From Pseudomonas azadiae (GTDB lineage: Bacteria; Pseudomonadota; Gammaproteobacteria; Pseudomonadales; Pseudomonadaceae): 64,000 nucleotides of DNA. Under the pieces are notes generated by a model that saw nothing but the letters and a program-made list of their open reading frames with translations, did not search any database and was not told the origin of the DNA. The stretch is taken from the NCBI RefSeq assembly GCF_019145355.1, contig NZ_JAHSTY010000003.1, positions 66,933-130,932 of the forward strand, written 5' to 3'. The position numbers were made by a program, and so were the translations under genes. Each line of letters opens with the position of its first letter. The first letter of the stretch is position 1. Below are positions 9,489 through 17,411 of this stretch, piece by piece.

Positions 9489-9671
9489 ATGAGCACTGGC
9501 AAAGAACAACTGGAAGTGGAAGACGACCTCGTTGAGTCGGACGATGATGTGGTCGAGGCCCCCGTGGCAGAGGTCGCCAAGACCAATTTGAGCAAACGCC
9601 GTACGATCGACAATCTGCTGGAAGAACGACGTTTGCAAAAACAACTGGCCGATTACGACTTCGATCTCTGA
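9489..9671 (+). CDS. Small acidic protein, PA3496 family
   Basis: This 60-residue protein has an acidic first half (EVEDDLVESDDDVVEAP) and a basic/helical second half (RRTIDNLLEERRLQKQLADYDFDL). It lies downstream of nth, like P. aeruginosa PA3496, whose family is labelled a putative envelope integrity protein. No signal peptide or membrane segment is seen. A GGAG motif lies about 9 bases before the ATG at 9489. An ATG three codons earlier is possible but would put the Shine-Dalgarno too close. A clean terminator follows. The function is not established. Confidence 0.85.
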   Translation: MSTGKEQLEVEDDLVESDDDVVEAPVAEVAKTNLSKRRTIDNLLEERRLQKQLADYDFDL

Positions 9672-9690
9672 TAGGGCGGTCGACGGCCGG

Positions 9691-9715
9691 AAGCCTCCCT
9701 CACGGAGGCTTTTTT
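9691..9715 (+). terminator. Terminator after the PA3496-like gene
   Basis: AAGCCTCC-CTCAC-GGAGGCTT forms a perfect 8-bp stem followed by TTTT, 19 bases after the stop codon. Confidence 0.92.
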
Positions 9716-9754
9716 CTACCGGTTATGCAGGCAATGCGGGGGGCAATGCCTCAT

Positions 9755-10387
9755 CTAGACCAAGCCGTTACGCTGGGCCAGTTCAATCAGGTCTACGAGT
9801 GAGCGCGCGTTGAGCTTGAGCAGCAAGCGCGTCTTGTAGGTGCTGACGGTCTTGTTGCTGAGGAACATGCCGTCGGCAATCTCCTTGTTGGTCCTGCCCC
9901 GGGCCAGTTGCTGCAATACCATCATCTCGCGCCCCGATAGACGTTCGACCATATCGGCCTCGCTGGCATTGCCCATGGTGGAGCGTACCGAGTTGAGCGC
10001 CTGGTTCGGGAAATAGCTGTACCCCGACAGGACGGCTTTGATCGCGCTCAGCAACTCGGTCAGGTCCTGTTGCTTGCACACGTAGCCTGCGGCGCCCGCC
10101 TGCATGCAACGCATGGAAAAATGGCCAGGCGCCTGGGACGTAAGCACCAGCACCTTGAACGGTGCCGGTTGTTTGGTAGAAGACAGCCGGCAAATAACTT
10201 CCAGGCCATCAAGTTTGGGTATCCCAATATCCAGTATGACAATGTCCGGCATATGCTCCCGTGCAAGTTGCAACGCATCGACACCGTTATCGGTCTCGGC
10301 AACGACCTCATAACCATGACGCTCCATTAGCATACGCACAGCAAGACGAATGACGGGATGATCATCCACGATCAGCACTTTATTCAT
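9755..10387 (-). CDS. NarL/BvgA-type response regulator
   Basis: The protein has 210 residues. A receiver domain covers 1-120 with the acidic pair DD near residue 8, the phosphoacceptor in VILDIG near 53, and K in CKQQ. A LuxR-type HTH lies at about 145-205 (LSGREMMVLQQLARGRTNKEIA). The ATG at 10387 (MNKVLIVDD) is preferred over one four codons upstream because homology starts there. It resembles the RocA/EvgA/BvgA class that controls surface attachment. No sensor kinase is adjacent, so its partner is unknown. Upstream lies a long non-coding region likely to hold its promoter. Confidence 0.9.
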   Translation of the reverse strand: MNKVLIVDDHPVIRLAVRMLMERHGYEVVAETDNGVDALQLAREHMPDIVILDIGIPKLDGLEVICRLSSTKQPAPFKVLVLTSQAPGHFSMRCMQAGAAGYVCKQQDLTELLSAIKAVLSGYSYFPNQALNSVRSTMGNASEADMVERLSGREMMVLQQLARGRTNKEIADGMFLSNKTVSTYKTRLLLKLNARSLVDLIELAQRNGLV

Positions 10388-10399
10388 GAGAAAGTCCAA

Positions 10400-10894
10400 T
10401 TTCGCTGTTCGAATTATTTAGAGCAAGCACAATAGCCTAGTCGTTTCCTAGTTGGCATAGCGTTCCCCCCCAAGCAACAGCAAGCAGAGACCCACCCCAC
10501 AGCGATAAAGGAAATGCCCTACAAAAAAACACCATCCTGGAGGGATCTACTTTTATGGATCCTTTCAGACCTTTCCGGAGGCTTACATACTTTGAGTGAA
10601 ATATCCCCGGCACATGGGGGGCGGGGTAAACGTGCCGCACATAACTCTCAGGAAATGCCCCTTGCCTCTGGTGTCCGGCCGAGAAAACCGCTGACGGAAA
10701 TCCATTTTTTTCAGTTCCACTAAACATATTCACTTACATCCTTAATTCCTACAGACGATTCAGCGATTTATATATCCGCCGCACTTACATGAGTGAATTT
10801 TCTGTAAGACCGGTTCCTACATAGATGTAAAAAATTCATTCTCCCTACAAAAACCCATCAACTCTTCATTCAAATCCAGATTTTGACAACGGTC
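10400..10894. other. Non-coding region, about 500 bp, AT-rich
   Basis: I see no credible gene here. The short ORFs at 10437-10733 (minus) and 10514-10723 (plus) lack family resemblance and ribosome-binding sites. The base composition is clearly richer in A+T than the flanking genes. The motif CCTACA recurs at 10518-10523, 10748-10753, 10816-10821 and 10844-10849, the middle two as TTCCTACA. This could be regulatory DNA for the divergently placed response regulator. Confidence 0.5.
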
Positions 10895-10924
10895 GCGGTT
10901 AAACATCCATGCATGTTTAACCGC
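10895..10924. repeat. Perfect 12-bp inverted repeat
   Basis: GCGGTTAAACAT-CCATGC-ATGTTTAACCGC is a perfect dyad with a 6-bp spacer, 35 bp before the argG terminator. It has no T tract on either side, so it is not a typical terminator. It could be an operator or the hairpin of an unrecognised RNA. A TTGACA lies at 10883-10888. Confidence 0.75.
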
Positions 10925-10958
10925 AATAAACATCACCGACATCTACACAATTACGCGC

Positions 10959-10989
10959 AAAAAAAATGGCCCCTCGGAAAGGGGCCATT
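10959..10989 (-). terminator. Terminator of argG
   Basis: On the minus strand AATGGCCCC-TTTCCGA-GGGGCCATT forms a 9-bp stem followed by an eight-base T run, about 20 bases after the argG stop codon. Confidence 0.92.
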
Positions 10990-11008
10990 CCTTACAGCGG
11001 GCAGAAAA

Positions 11009-12226
11009 TTAGAACAACGAGCGGCCTTTGTTGGCCGCAATGCGCATGCGCAACGCGTTCAATTTGATAAAGCCTGCTGCGTCCGCCTGGTTGTAGGCGC
11101 CGCCGTCTTCTTCGAAGGTGGCGATGTTGGCATCGAACAGTGAGTCATCGGACTTGCGACCGGTCACGATCACATTGCCCTTGTAGAGCTTGAGCCGCAC
11201 AACGCCGTTCACGTGAGCCTGGGAGGCGTCGATCATCTGCTGCAGCATCAGACGCTCAGGGCTCCACCAGTAGCCGGTGTAGATCAGGCTGGCGTACTTG
11301 GGCATCAGCTCATCCTTGAGGTGAGCCACTTCGCGGTCCAGGGTGATGGACTCGATCGCGCGGTGGGCACGCAGCATGATGGTGCCGCCCGGGGTTTCGT
11401 AGCAGCCACGGGACTTCATGCCCACGTAGCGGTTCTCGACGATGTCGAGACGGCCGATACCGTGTTCGCCACCGATGCGGTTCAGGGTCGCCAGTACGGT
11501 GGCCGGGGTCATTTCGACGCCGTCCAGCGCGACGATGTCACCGTTGCGGTAGGTCAATTCCAGGTACTGCGGCTTGTCGGGAGCGTTCTCCGGGGAGACG
11601 GTCCACTTCCACATGTCTTCTTCGTGCTCGGTCCAGGTGTCTTCCAGCACGCCGCCTTCATAGGAGATGTGCAGCAAGTTGGCGTCCATCGAGTACGGGG
11701 ACTTCTTCTTGCCGTGACGCTCGATTGGAATGGCGTGCTTTTCAGCGTAATCCATCAGCTTTTCACGGGACAACAAGTCCCACTCACGCCAAGGGGCGAT
11801 CACTTTCACGCCGGGCTTGAGCGCATAGGCACCCAGTTCGAAACGCACCTGGTCGTTGCCCTTGCCGGTCGCGCCATGGGAAATGGCGTCGGCGCCAGTT
11901 TCGTTGGCGATTTCGATCAGGCGCTTGGCGATCAGCGGACGTGCGATGGAAGTACCCAGCAGGTACTCGCCTTCGTAGACGGTGTTGGCGCGAAACATCG
12001 GGAAGACGAAATCGCGGACGAACTCTTCGCGCAGGTCGTCAATGTAGATCTCTTTCACGCCCATGGCTTGCGCCTTGGCACGTGCAGGTTCGACCTCTTC
12101 GCCCTGACCCAGGTCAGCGGTGAAGGTCACCACTTCACAGTTATAAGTATCCTGCAGCCACTTGAGGATCACCGAAGTGTCCAGGCCGCCGGAATACGCG
12201 AGAACGACCTTGTTTACGTCGGCCAT
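11009..12226 (-). CDS. argG: Argininosuccinate synthase
   Basis: The protein has 405 residues. It joins citrulline and aspartate with ATP in arginine synthesis. The N-terminal pyrophosphatase-loop motif SGGLDTS is at about 12-18, and the citrulline/aspartate-binding region around [12 protein letters not shown] is near 115-126. Length and motifs are typical. In P. aeruginosa the same neighbours follow (motY, pyrC). argF lies about 8 kb to the right, so arginine genes are dispersed as usual in Pseudomonas. Confidence 0.97.
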   Translation of the reverse strand: MADVNKVVLAYSGGLDTSVILKWLQDTYNCEVVTFTADLGQGEEVEPARAKAQAMGVKEIYIDDLREEFVRDFVFPMFRANTVYEGEYLLGTSIARPLIAKRLIEIANETGADAISHGATGKGNDQVRFELGAYALKPGVKVIAPWREWDLLSREKLMDYAEKHAIPIERHGKKKSPYSMDANLLHISYEGGVLEDTWTEHEEDMWKWTVSPENAPDKPQYLELTYRNGDIVALDGVEMTPATVLATLNRIGGEHGIGRLDIVENRYVGMKSRGCYETPGGTIMLRAHRAIESITLDREVAHLKDELMPKYASLIYTGYWWSPERLMLQQMIDASQAHVNGVVRLKLYKGNVIVTGRKSDDSLFDANIATFEEDGGAYNQADAAGFIKLNALRMRIAANKGRSLF

Positions 12227-12355
12227 GCCATCACTCCACGGGGTTGTACGGAAAGGCGTCGATTCTACCGATCAAAACCGTGAATTTACAGGGGCGCGAC
12301 AGCAAATGAAGATAAAGCGACAGATTATGTCGAGTGAGCGACCGGTGCTCGATTC

Positions 12356-13264
12356 TTACGAGGTATGCGCGGGGTTGCTTGGGCCCGTGGCCTGGGGCGC
12401 CGGTTTCTCGGGGGCTGCCACGCGTTCAAGCTGGATATTGACGCGACGGTTGCGCGCCCGGTTGGCCGCGTTGGTGTTGGGTGCCAACGGATAACTTTCG
12501 CCATGGAAGCGCAGGGTGACCTGGGATTCCTGGATGCCGTTGGCCTTGAAGTAGTCCATCACCGCCAGCGCTCGGCGACGCGAGACATCGCGGTTGGTCA
12601 GGCGGTTGCCGCTATTGTCTGAATGGCCATTGAGCTCGATATGGTTGACGGTGGGATCGGCCTTCATGAACGCAACAATCACATCCAGCTTCTTCTTGGC
12701 TGCGGCGTCCAGTTCGATACCTCCCCCCGGGAAGCCGACCTCGGTCTGTTTGACCTGGTCGTAATTCATCGGCAACAGCTTGGTGGTGCACAGCTGGTAG
12801 TCGTTGTAGGCCTTGTTGAATTTTACCGGCAACAGGCGGATTTCCGAGTAGCCACCTTCACGCCCGTAGTGTCGGACGGTCGGACTACGCCCCTCCAATA
12901 ACCCAATGAACAGCCGCCCGGCCTGGGCCTGGGAGCTGTTGAACAACACGTCGCCGCTGCCAGCGCGCACGGCGCCAAGGTTGATATCACCACGGCCCGG
13001 CTGCCACGGAGCGGCGGCGGCCAGCAAGGTGGCCGAGCCCGTACCCAGCGAGCCGTTATAGGCTTTGAGACGAAACGTCGCTTGCTCACCGGCCCGGCGC
13101 ACGAACTCACCCGAACCGAAGTCGGTGATCGGCTGTGTCAGGCGGCACTCGAACTGGTCGCCTTCGACCTTCCACTCAATATTCTCCAGACGTGTCTGGA
13201 ACGTGAGGGCCATCGCAGGCAGGCTGGCGAACACACTGAGCAGGGCTAGATAATGCTGGCGCAC
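12356..13264 (-). CDS. motY: Flagellar motor protein MotY, OmpA family
   Basis: The protein has 302 residues. An N-terminal signal peptide (RQHYLALLSVFASLPAMA) precedes a MotY-type N domain of about 150 residues. A C-terminal OmpA-like peptidoglycan-binding domain covers about 180-290 (HIELNGHSDNSGN, then RRRALAVMDYF and NRARNRRVNI). It would form the T ring that anchors the stator in sodium/proton flagellar motors. I chose the GTG at 13264 because GGAG lies 6 bases upstream; a GTG four codons earlier would place that sequence inside the gene. Its position between argG and pyrC matches P. aeruginosa motY (PA3526). Confidence 0.9.
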   Translation of the reverse strand: MRQHYLALLSVFASLPAMALTFQTRLENIEWKVEGDQFECRLTQPITDFGSGEFVRRAGEQATFRLKAYNGSLGTGSATLLAAAAPWQPGRGDINLGAVRAGSGDVLFNSSQAQAGRLFIGLLEGRSPTVRHYGREGGYSEIRLLPVKFNKAYNDYQLCTTKLLPMNYDQVKQTEVGFPGGGIELDAAAKKKLDVIVAFMKADPTVNHIELNGHSDNSGNRLTNRDVSRRRALAVMDYFKANGIQESQVTLRFHGESYPLAPNTNAANRARNRRVNIQLERVAAPEKPAPQATGPSNPAHTS

Positions 13265-13420
13265 GGGAGGCTCCACTGGTTGCTACAACACTTCAAGGCG
13301 TCATACATCGATAAGGCATACCCCCTGCTATCGGTCGCATCCTGCAAAACTTGATAGCGAGTGCCTGCAAGAGTCTTTTCCGGTAGCATTCCCACCAGAT
13401 TGACCCGCCTGGAATCCCCA

Positions 13421-14467
13421 ATGTCCGACCGCCTGACCCTGCTGCGTCCCGACGACTGGCATATTCATCTTCGCGATGGTGCTGCGTTACCCCACACCGT
13501 GGCCGATGTCGCGCGCACCTTTGGCCGCGCCATCATCATGCCAAACCTGGTACCTCCGGTGCGTAACGCCGAGCAAGCCGATGCCTATCGCCAGCGGATC
13601 CTCGCTGCACGACCGGCCGGCAGCCGCTTCGAACCGCTGATGGTGCTCTACCTCACCGACCGCACCCAGCCCTCGGAGATTCGCGAGGCCAAGGCCAGCG
13701 GCTTCGTGCACGCCGCCAAGCTGTACCCGGCCGGCGCGACCACCAACTCCGACTCCGGCGTGACCAGTATCGACAAGATCCTGCCGGCCATCGAAGCCAT
13801 GGCCGAGGTCGGCATGCCGCTGCTGATCCACGGTGAAGTCACCCGTGGCGATGTGGACGTGTTCGATCGCGAGAAGCTCTTCATCGACGAACATATGCGC
13901 CGCGTGGTCGAGCTGTTCCCGACCCTCAAGGTGGTATTCGAGCACATCACCACGGCCGATGCCGTGCAGTTCGTGACCGAGGCCTCGGCCAACGTCGGTG
14001 CGACCATTACCGCGCATCACCTGTTGTACAACCGCAACCACATGCTGGTGGGCGGGATTCGGCCGCACTTCTATTGCCTGCCGATCCTCAAGCGCAACAC
14101 CCACCAGGTGGCGTTGCTGGATGCCGCGACCAGCGGCAATCCGAAGTTCTTCCTCGGCACCGACTCCGCGCCCCACGCCCAGCACGCCAAGGAAGCCGCG
14201 TGTGGCTGCGCCGGTTGCTACACCGCCTTTGCGGCGATCGAGTTGTATGCCGAAGCGTTCGAACAGCGCAACGCCCTGGACAAGCTCGAAGCGTTCGCCA
14301 GCCTCAACGGCCCGCGTTTCTATGGCCTGCCGGCGAATACCGACCGCATCACCCTGGTTCGTGAAGACTGGACCGCCCCTGCCAGCCTGCCCTTTGGCGA
14401 GCTGACCGTTATCCCGCTGCGCGCCGGTGAAACACTGCGCTGGCGCCTGCTGGAGGAAAGCAAGTGA
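13421..14467 (+). CDS. pyrC: Dihydroorotase
   Basis: The protein has 348 residues. It is a class II dihydroorotase that forms dihydroorotate in pyrimidine synthesis. The metal-binding HIHLRDG is at about 14-20, the carboxylated lysine lies in [15 protein letters not shown] near 100, histidines lie in LLIHGEV and FEHITT, and the catalytic aspartate is in GTDSAPH. The ATG at 13421 is where homology begins; an upstream in-frame start adds 20 unrelated residues. Its last 4 bases overlap rnt (GTGA), so the two are probably translationally coupled. Confidence 0.97.
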   Translation: MSDRLTLLRPDDWHIHLRDGAALPHTVADVARTFGRAIIMPNLVPPVRNAEQADAYRQRILAARPAGSRFEPLMVLYLTDRTQPSEIREAKASGFVHAAKLYPAGATTNSDSGVTSIDKILPAIEAMAEVGMPLLIHGEVTRGDVDVFDREKLFIDEHMRRVVELFPTLKVVFEHITTADAVQFVTEASANVGATITAHHLLYNRNHMLVGGIRPHFYCLPILKRNTHQVALLDAATSGNPKFFLGTDSAPHAQHAKEAACGCAGCYTAFAAIELYAEAFEQRNALDKLEAFASLNGPRFYGLPANTDRITLVREDWTAPASLPFGELTVIPLRAGETLRWRLLEESK

Positions 14468-15135
14468 GTGAAGACCAATACGACGACGAACAAGAGCATA
14501 GCGGTGGCGGTTCCCGTCACCCGATGGCCGAGCGATTTCGCGGTTATCTGCCGGTTGTCATCGACGTAGAAACCGGTGGTTTCAATTGCGCCACCGATGC
14601 GCTGCTGGAAATCGCCGCGACCACCATCGGCATGGACGAACAGGGCTTCGTGTTCCCGGAACATACCCACTTCTTCCGCGTCGAGCCGTTCGAAGGCGCC
14701 AACATCGAAGCGGCCGCCCTGGAGTTCACCGGGATCAAGCTCGATCACCCCCTGCGCATGGCAGTGAGTGAAGAAGCGGCGCTGACCGATATCTTCCGTG
14801 GCGTACGCAAGGCGTTGAAGGCCAATGGCTGCAAACGCGCCATCCTGGTCGGCCACAACAGCAGCTTCGACCTGGGCTTCCTGAATGCCGCCGTGGCGCG
14901 GCTGGACATGAAGCGCAACCCGTTTCATCCGTTCTCCAGCTTCGACACCGCCACCCTCGCCGGCCTGGCGTATGGCCAGACAGTACTGGCCAAAGCCTGT
15001 CAGGCGGCCGGGATCGACTTCGACGGTCGTGAGGCGCATTCGGCCCGCTACGACACCGAGAAGACCGCCGAGCTGTTCTGCGGCATCGTCAATCGCTGGA
15101 AGCAGATGGGCGGCTGGGAAGATTTCAACGACTGA
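14464..15135 (+). CDS. rnt: Ribonuclease T
   Basis: The protein has 223 residues. It is a DEDDh 3'-5' exoribonuclease that trims tRNA 3' ends and matures 5S/23S rRNA. Motif I is VIDVETGGF near 35, motif II lies in [11 protein letters not shown] near 130, and motif III has His and Asp in [12 protein letters not shown] near 190. The start is GTG, overlapping the pyrC stop by 4 bp. A strong bidirectional terminator follows. Confidence 0.96.
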   Translation: MSEDQYDDEQEHSGGGSRHPMAERFRGYLPVVIDVETGGFNCATDALLEIAATTIGMDEQGFVFPEHTHFFRVEPFEGANIEAAALEFTGIKLDHPLRMAVSEEAALTDIFRGVRKALKANGCKRAILVGHNSSFDLGFLNAAVARLDMKRNPFHPFSSFDTATLAGLAYGQTVLAKACQAAGIDFDGREAHSARYDTEKTAELFCGIVNRWKQMGGWEDFND

Positions 15136-15147
15136 AATCCCAGGCAT

Positions 15148-15176
15148 AAAAAACCCGGCTCAGCGCCGGGTTTTTT
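15148..15176. terminator. Bidirectional terminator, rnt / peroxiredoxin
   Basis: AAAAAACCCGGC-TCAGC-GCCGGGTTTTTT has a stem flanked by A and T runs on both sides. It lies between the two convergent genes. Confidence 0.93.
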
Positions 15177-15192
15177 AGGCCTCGAATCCGGC

Positions 15193-15795
15193 TTACAGCT
15201 TGCCGGCGTTCTCGGTCAGGTAAGCCGCAACACCTTCGGTGGAAGCGGTCATGCCCTTGTCGCCCTTTTTCCAGTTGGCAGGGCAGACTTCGCCGTGCTC
15301 TTCGTGGAATTGCAGCGCGTCGACCAGACGGATCAGCTCTTCCATGTTACGACCCAGGGGCAGGTCGTTGATGATCTGGGAGCGAACCACGCCCTTGTCG
15401 TCGATCAGGAACGCGCCACGGAACGCCACGCCGCCTTCGGACTCAACGTCGTAGGCCTTGGCAATGTCGTGCTTCATGTCGGCAGCCATGGTGTATTTGA
15501 CTTTGCCGATACCGCCATCATTGATGGCGGTGTTGCGCCAGGCGTTGTGGGTGAAATGGGAGTCGATGGAAACGGCCACCACTTCAACGTTGCGCGCCTT
15601 GAAATCGTCCATGCGGTGGTCCAGAGCGATCAGCTCCGAAGGGCAGACGAAGGTGAAGTCCAGCGGGTAGAAGAACACCAGGCCGTATTTGCCTTTGATG
15701 GCTTCGGACAGTTTGAAGCTGTCAACGATTTCGCCATTGCCAAGAACGGCTGGGACATCGAAATCCGGGGCTTGTTTGCCGACGAGTACGCTCAT
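15193..15795 (-). CDS. 2-Cys peroxiredoxin (AhpC/Prx1 type)
   Basis: The protein has 200 residues. It reduces hydrogen peroxide or organic peroxides. The peroxidatic cysteine is in DFTFVCPSE near 51, with the conserved Thr and Arg context, and the resolving cysteine is in GEVCPANW near 172. It corresponds by position to PA3529 (between rnt and bfd). A Shine-Dalgarno (ggag) precedes the ATG on the minus strand. No ahpF partner is nearby. It sits next to iron-storage genes, consistent with defence against peroxide plus iron chemistry. Confidence 0.93.
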   Translation of the reverse strand: MSVLVGKQAPDFDVPAVLGNGEIVDSFKLSEAIKGKYGLVFFYPLDFTFVCPSELIALDHRMDDFKARNVEVVAVSIDSHFTHNAWRNTAINDGGIGKVKYTMAADMKHDIAKAYDVESEGGVAFRGAFLIDDKGVVRSQIINDLPLGRNMEELIRLVDALQFHEEHGEVCPANWKKGDKGMTASTEGVAAYLTENAGKL

Positions 15796-15972
15796 TAGGT
15801 ATCTCCTGATGCAGGGGTGACGATTGAAGTAAAAGGACCGGCCATGAGTCTGCCGTTTATAAGCGACAGCCCTGTGACGCAGTCACGCTTCGTGAAGATC
15901 GACCATCATACACTGAAAAAACCGTTCGTCAGTGCGGGCGCTGTGCCAGCGAATACCTGGCGAATCTACTTT

Positions 15973-15991
15973 GACAATCATTCTCGTTAAC
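15973..15991 (+). promoter_or_regulatory. Probable Fur box upstream of bfd
   Basis: Read on the minus strand, GTTAACGAGAATGATTGTC matches the 19-bp Fur consensus GATAATGATAATCATTATC at 14 of 19 positions. A TTGACA (15971-15976) overlaps it. bfd is iron-repressed in P. aeruginosa, which fits. Confidence 0.7.
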
Positions 15992-16037
15992 ATTAAGATC
16001 CAACGCACTCAAGCCTTAAACCGCGACGGTTCTCCTT

Positions 16038-16256
16038 ATGTATGTGTGCCTGTGTACCGGCGTCACCGACGGACAAATCCGCGAAGCAATCTATGAAGGT
16101 TGCTGCAGCTACAAGGAAGTACGTGAAACCACCGGCGTTGCCAGCCAGTGCGGTAAATGTGCTTGCCTGGCCAAACAAGTGGTACGGGAAACCCTGACGC
16201 AGCTGCAGACAGCCCAGGCCGCAGCCCCCTATTCAGCAGAATTTACACACGCCTGA
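16038..16256 (+). CDS. bfd: Bacterioferritin-associated ferredoxin
   Basis: The 72-residue [2Fe-2S] protein donates electrons to bacterioferritin so that stored iron can be released. The Fer2_BFD pattern is complete: CLC near 4-6, and CGKCAC near 39-43. It lies upstream of bfr, with the Fur-like site described above, as in P. aeruginosa. Confidence 0.95.
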   Translation: MYVCLCTGVTDGQIREAIYEGCCSYKEVRETTGVASQCGKCACLAKQVVRETLTQLQTAQAAAPYSAEFTHA

Positions 16257-16272
16257 TTCGTGTGTTTTAAAG

Positions 16273-16298
16273 AACCGGACTTGGTGTCCGGTTTTTTT
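16273..16298 (+). terminator. Terminator between bfd and bfr
   Basis: AACCGGAC-TTGGT-GTCCGGTT forms an 8-bp perfect stem followed by TTTTT, 16 bases after the bfd stop. It implies that bfr is transcribed from its own promoter. Confidence 0.93.
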
Positions 16299-16456
16299 AT
16301 GTCCGAAATTCAATTAGTTAGCGCGAAGACGCGGAACACAAACATTCTTATTCCGATTAATTTTCATTTATTATTCAATAACTTAGGTTTGACACTAAGG
16401 ATTTCGCCGCTCAAACTGCGCCTTATACACAGCGATTACAGGGCAGGACCCCAGTC

Positions 16457-16927
16457 ATGAAAGGCGACATCTCAGTCATCCAGCAACTCAACAAAATCCT
16501 TGCCAATGAACTGGTCGCGATCAATCAGTACTTTCTGCATGCGCGCATGTATGACGATTGGGGCCTGGAAAAGCTCGGCAAGCGTGAATACAAAGAGTCC
16601 ATCAAGGCCATGAAGGACGCCGACGCGCTGATCAAGCGCATCCTGTTCCTGGAAGGCCTGCCGAACGTGCAGGACCTGGGCAAGCTGAACATCGGCGAGC
16701 ACACCCAGGAAATGCTCAGCAGCGACCTGGGTTTTGAGCGCAAGAGCCACAGCGACCTCAAGGCCGCCATTGCTCACTGCGAAGTGACCAAGGACTTTGG
16801 CAGCCGTGAACTGCTGGAAGATATCCTGGAAGACCAGGAAGAACATATCGACTGGCTGGAAACCCAGTTGGGCCTGATCGACAAGGTCAGCCTGGAAAAC
16901 TACCTGCAGTCGCAGATGGGCGAATAA
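16457..16927 (+). CDS. bfrB: Bacterioferritin, haem-binding type, degenerate ferroxidase site
   Basis: This 156-residue bacterioferritin subunit belongs to the 24-mer iron-storage shells with haem at the subunit dimer interface. The haem ligand Met52 is present. Of the six usual ferroxidase ligands, Glu18, Glu94 and His130 are present, but position 51 is Ala instead of Glu, 54 is Asp instead of His, and 127 is Gln instead of Glu. Numbering is gap-free against E. coli/P. aeruginosa Bfr. This is the pattern of the beta subunit in heteropolymeric bacterioferritins, as described for P. putida, where an alpha subunit supplies ferroxidase activity. No alpha subunit is in the window. The symbol follows the syntenic PA gene. 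Confidence 0.9.
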   Translation: MKGDISVIQQLNKILANELVAINQYFLHARMYDDWGLEKLGKREYKESIKAMKDADALIKRILFLEGLPNVQDLGKLNIGEHTQEMLSSDLGFERKSHSDLKAAIAHCEVTKDFGSRELLEDILEDQEEHIDWLETQLGLIDKVSLENYLQSQMGE

Positions 16928-16948
16928 CCCTCAGGCAACAGGTAAAAA

Positions 16949-16983
16949 AAAGCCCCGCGCTCTCATGAGACGCGGGGCTTTTT
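16949..16983. terminator. Terminator between bfr and grxD
   Basis: A long stem AAAGCCCCGCG / CGCGGGGCTTT encloses CTCTCATGAGA. Poly-A on the left and T on the right make it usable from both convergent genes. Confidence 0.92.
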
Positions 16984-16995
16984 ATTGCATCCGCA

Positions 16996-17334
16996 TCAAG
17001 CGTCAGTCTTGACTGCCGCTTTTTGCGTTGCATCTTTGATCAACGCTTGCAACGAACCATCAGCGGCCATCTCAGTGATGATATCGCTGCCGCCGACCAG
17101 TTCACCGGCCACCCACAGTTGTGGGAACGTTGGCCAGTTGGCGTACTTCGGCAGGTTGGCGCGGATTTCAGGGTTTTGCAGGATATCCACGTAAGCGAAC
17201 TTCTCGCCACACTGCATCACAGCCTGGGAAGCCTTCGCGGAGAAACCGCACTGAGGAGCGTTTGGCGCGCCCTTCATGTAAAGCAGAATGGTGTTGTTGG
17301 CAATCTGCTCTTTGATCGTTTCGATGATATCCAT
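16996..17334 (-). CDS. grxD: Monothiol glutaredoxin Grx4
   Basis: This 112-residue glutaredoxin has the CGFS active site (PQCGFSAKA, near 29-32) and the glutathione-binding WPTFPQLW and GGSDI motifs. It carries and transfers [2Fe-2S] clusters with BolA-type partners. Its location next to bfr matches P. aeruginosa PA3533. Confidence 0.96.
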   Translation of the reverse strand: MDIIETIKEQIANNTILLYMKGAPNAPQCGFSAKASQAVMQCGEKFAYVDILQNPEIRANLPKYANWPTFPQLWVAGELVGGSDIITEMAADGSLQALIKDATQKAAVKTDA

Positions 17335-17411
17335 GGAACACCTCGGCTGGAACTTTGCGACTCACAGGTCGGCACGGTGGCGCATTGTAACGCAAAATTC
17401 CAGCCGGGTGC

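Noticed and set aside
10437..10733. 98-codon minus ORF between the response regulator and argG
   Set aside because: Composition is not protein-like for this genome, there is no ribosome-binding site, and it overlaps another frame of the same length on the other strand.
10895..10924. Rho-independent terminator
   Set aside because: Neither side has a T run, and a proper argG terminator lies 35 bp away.
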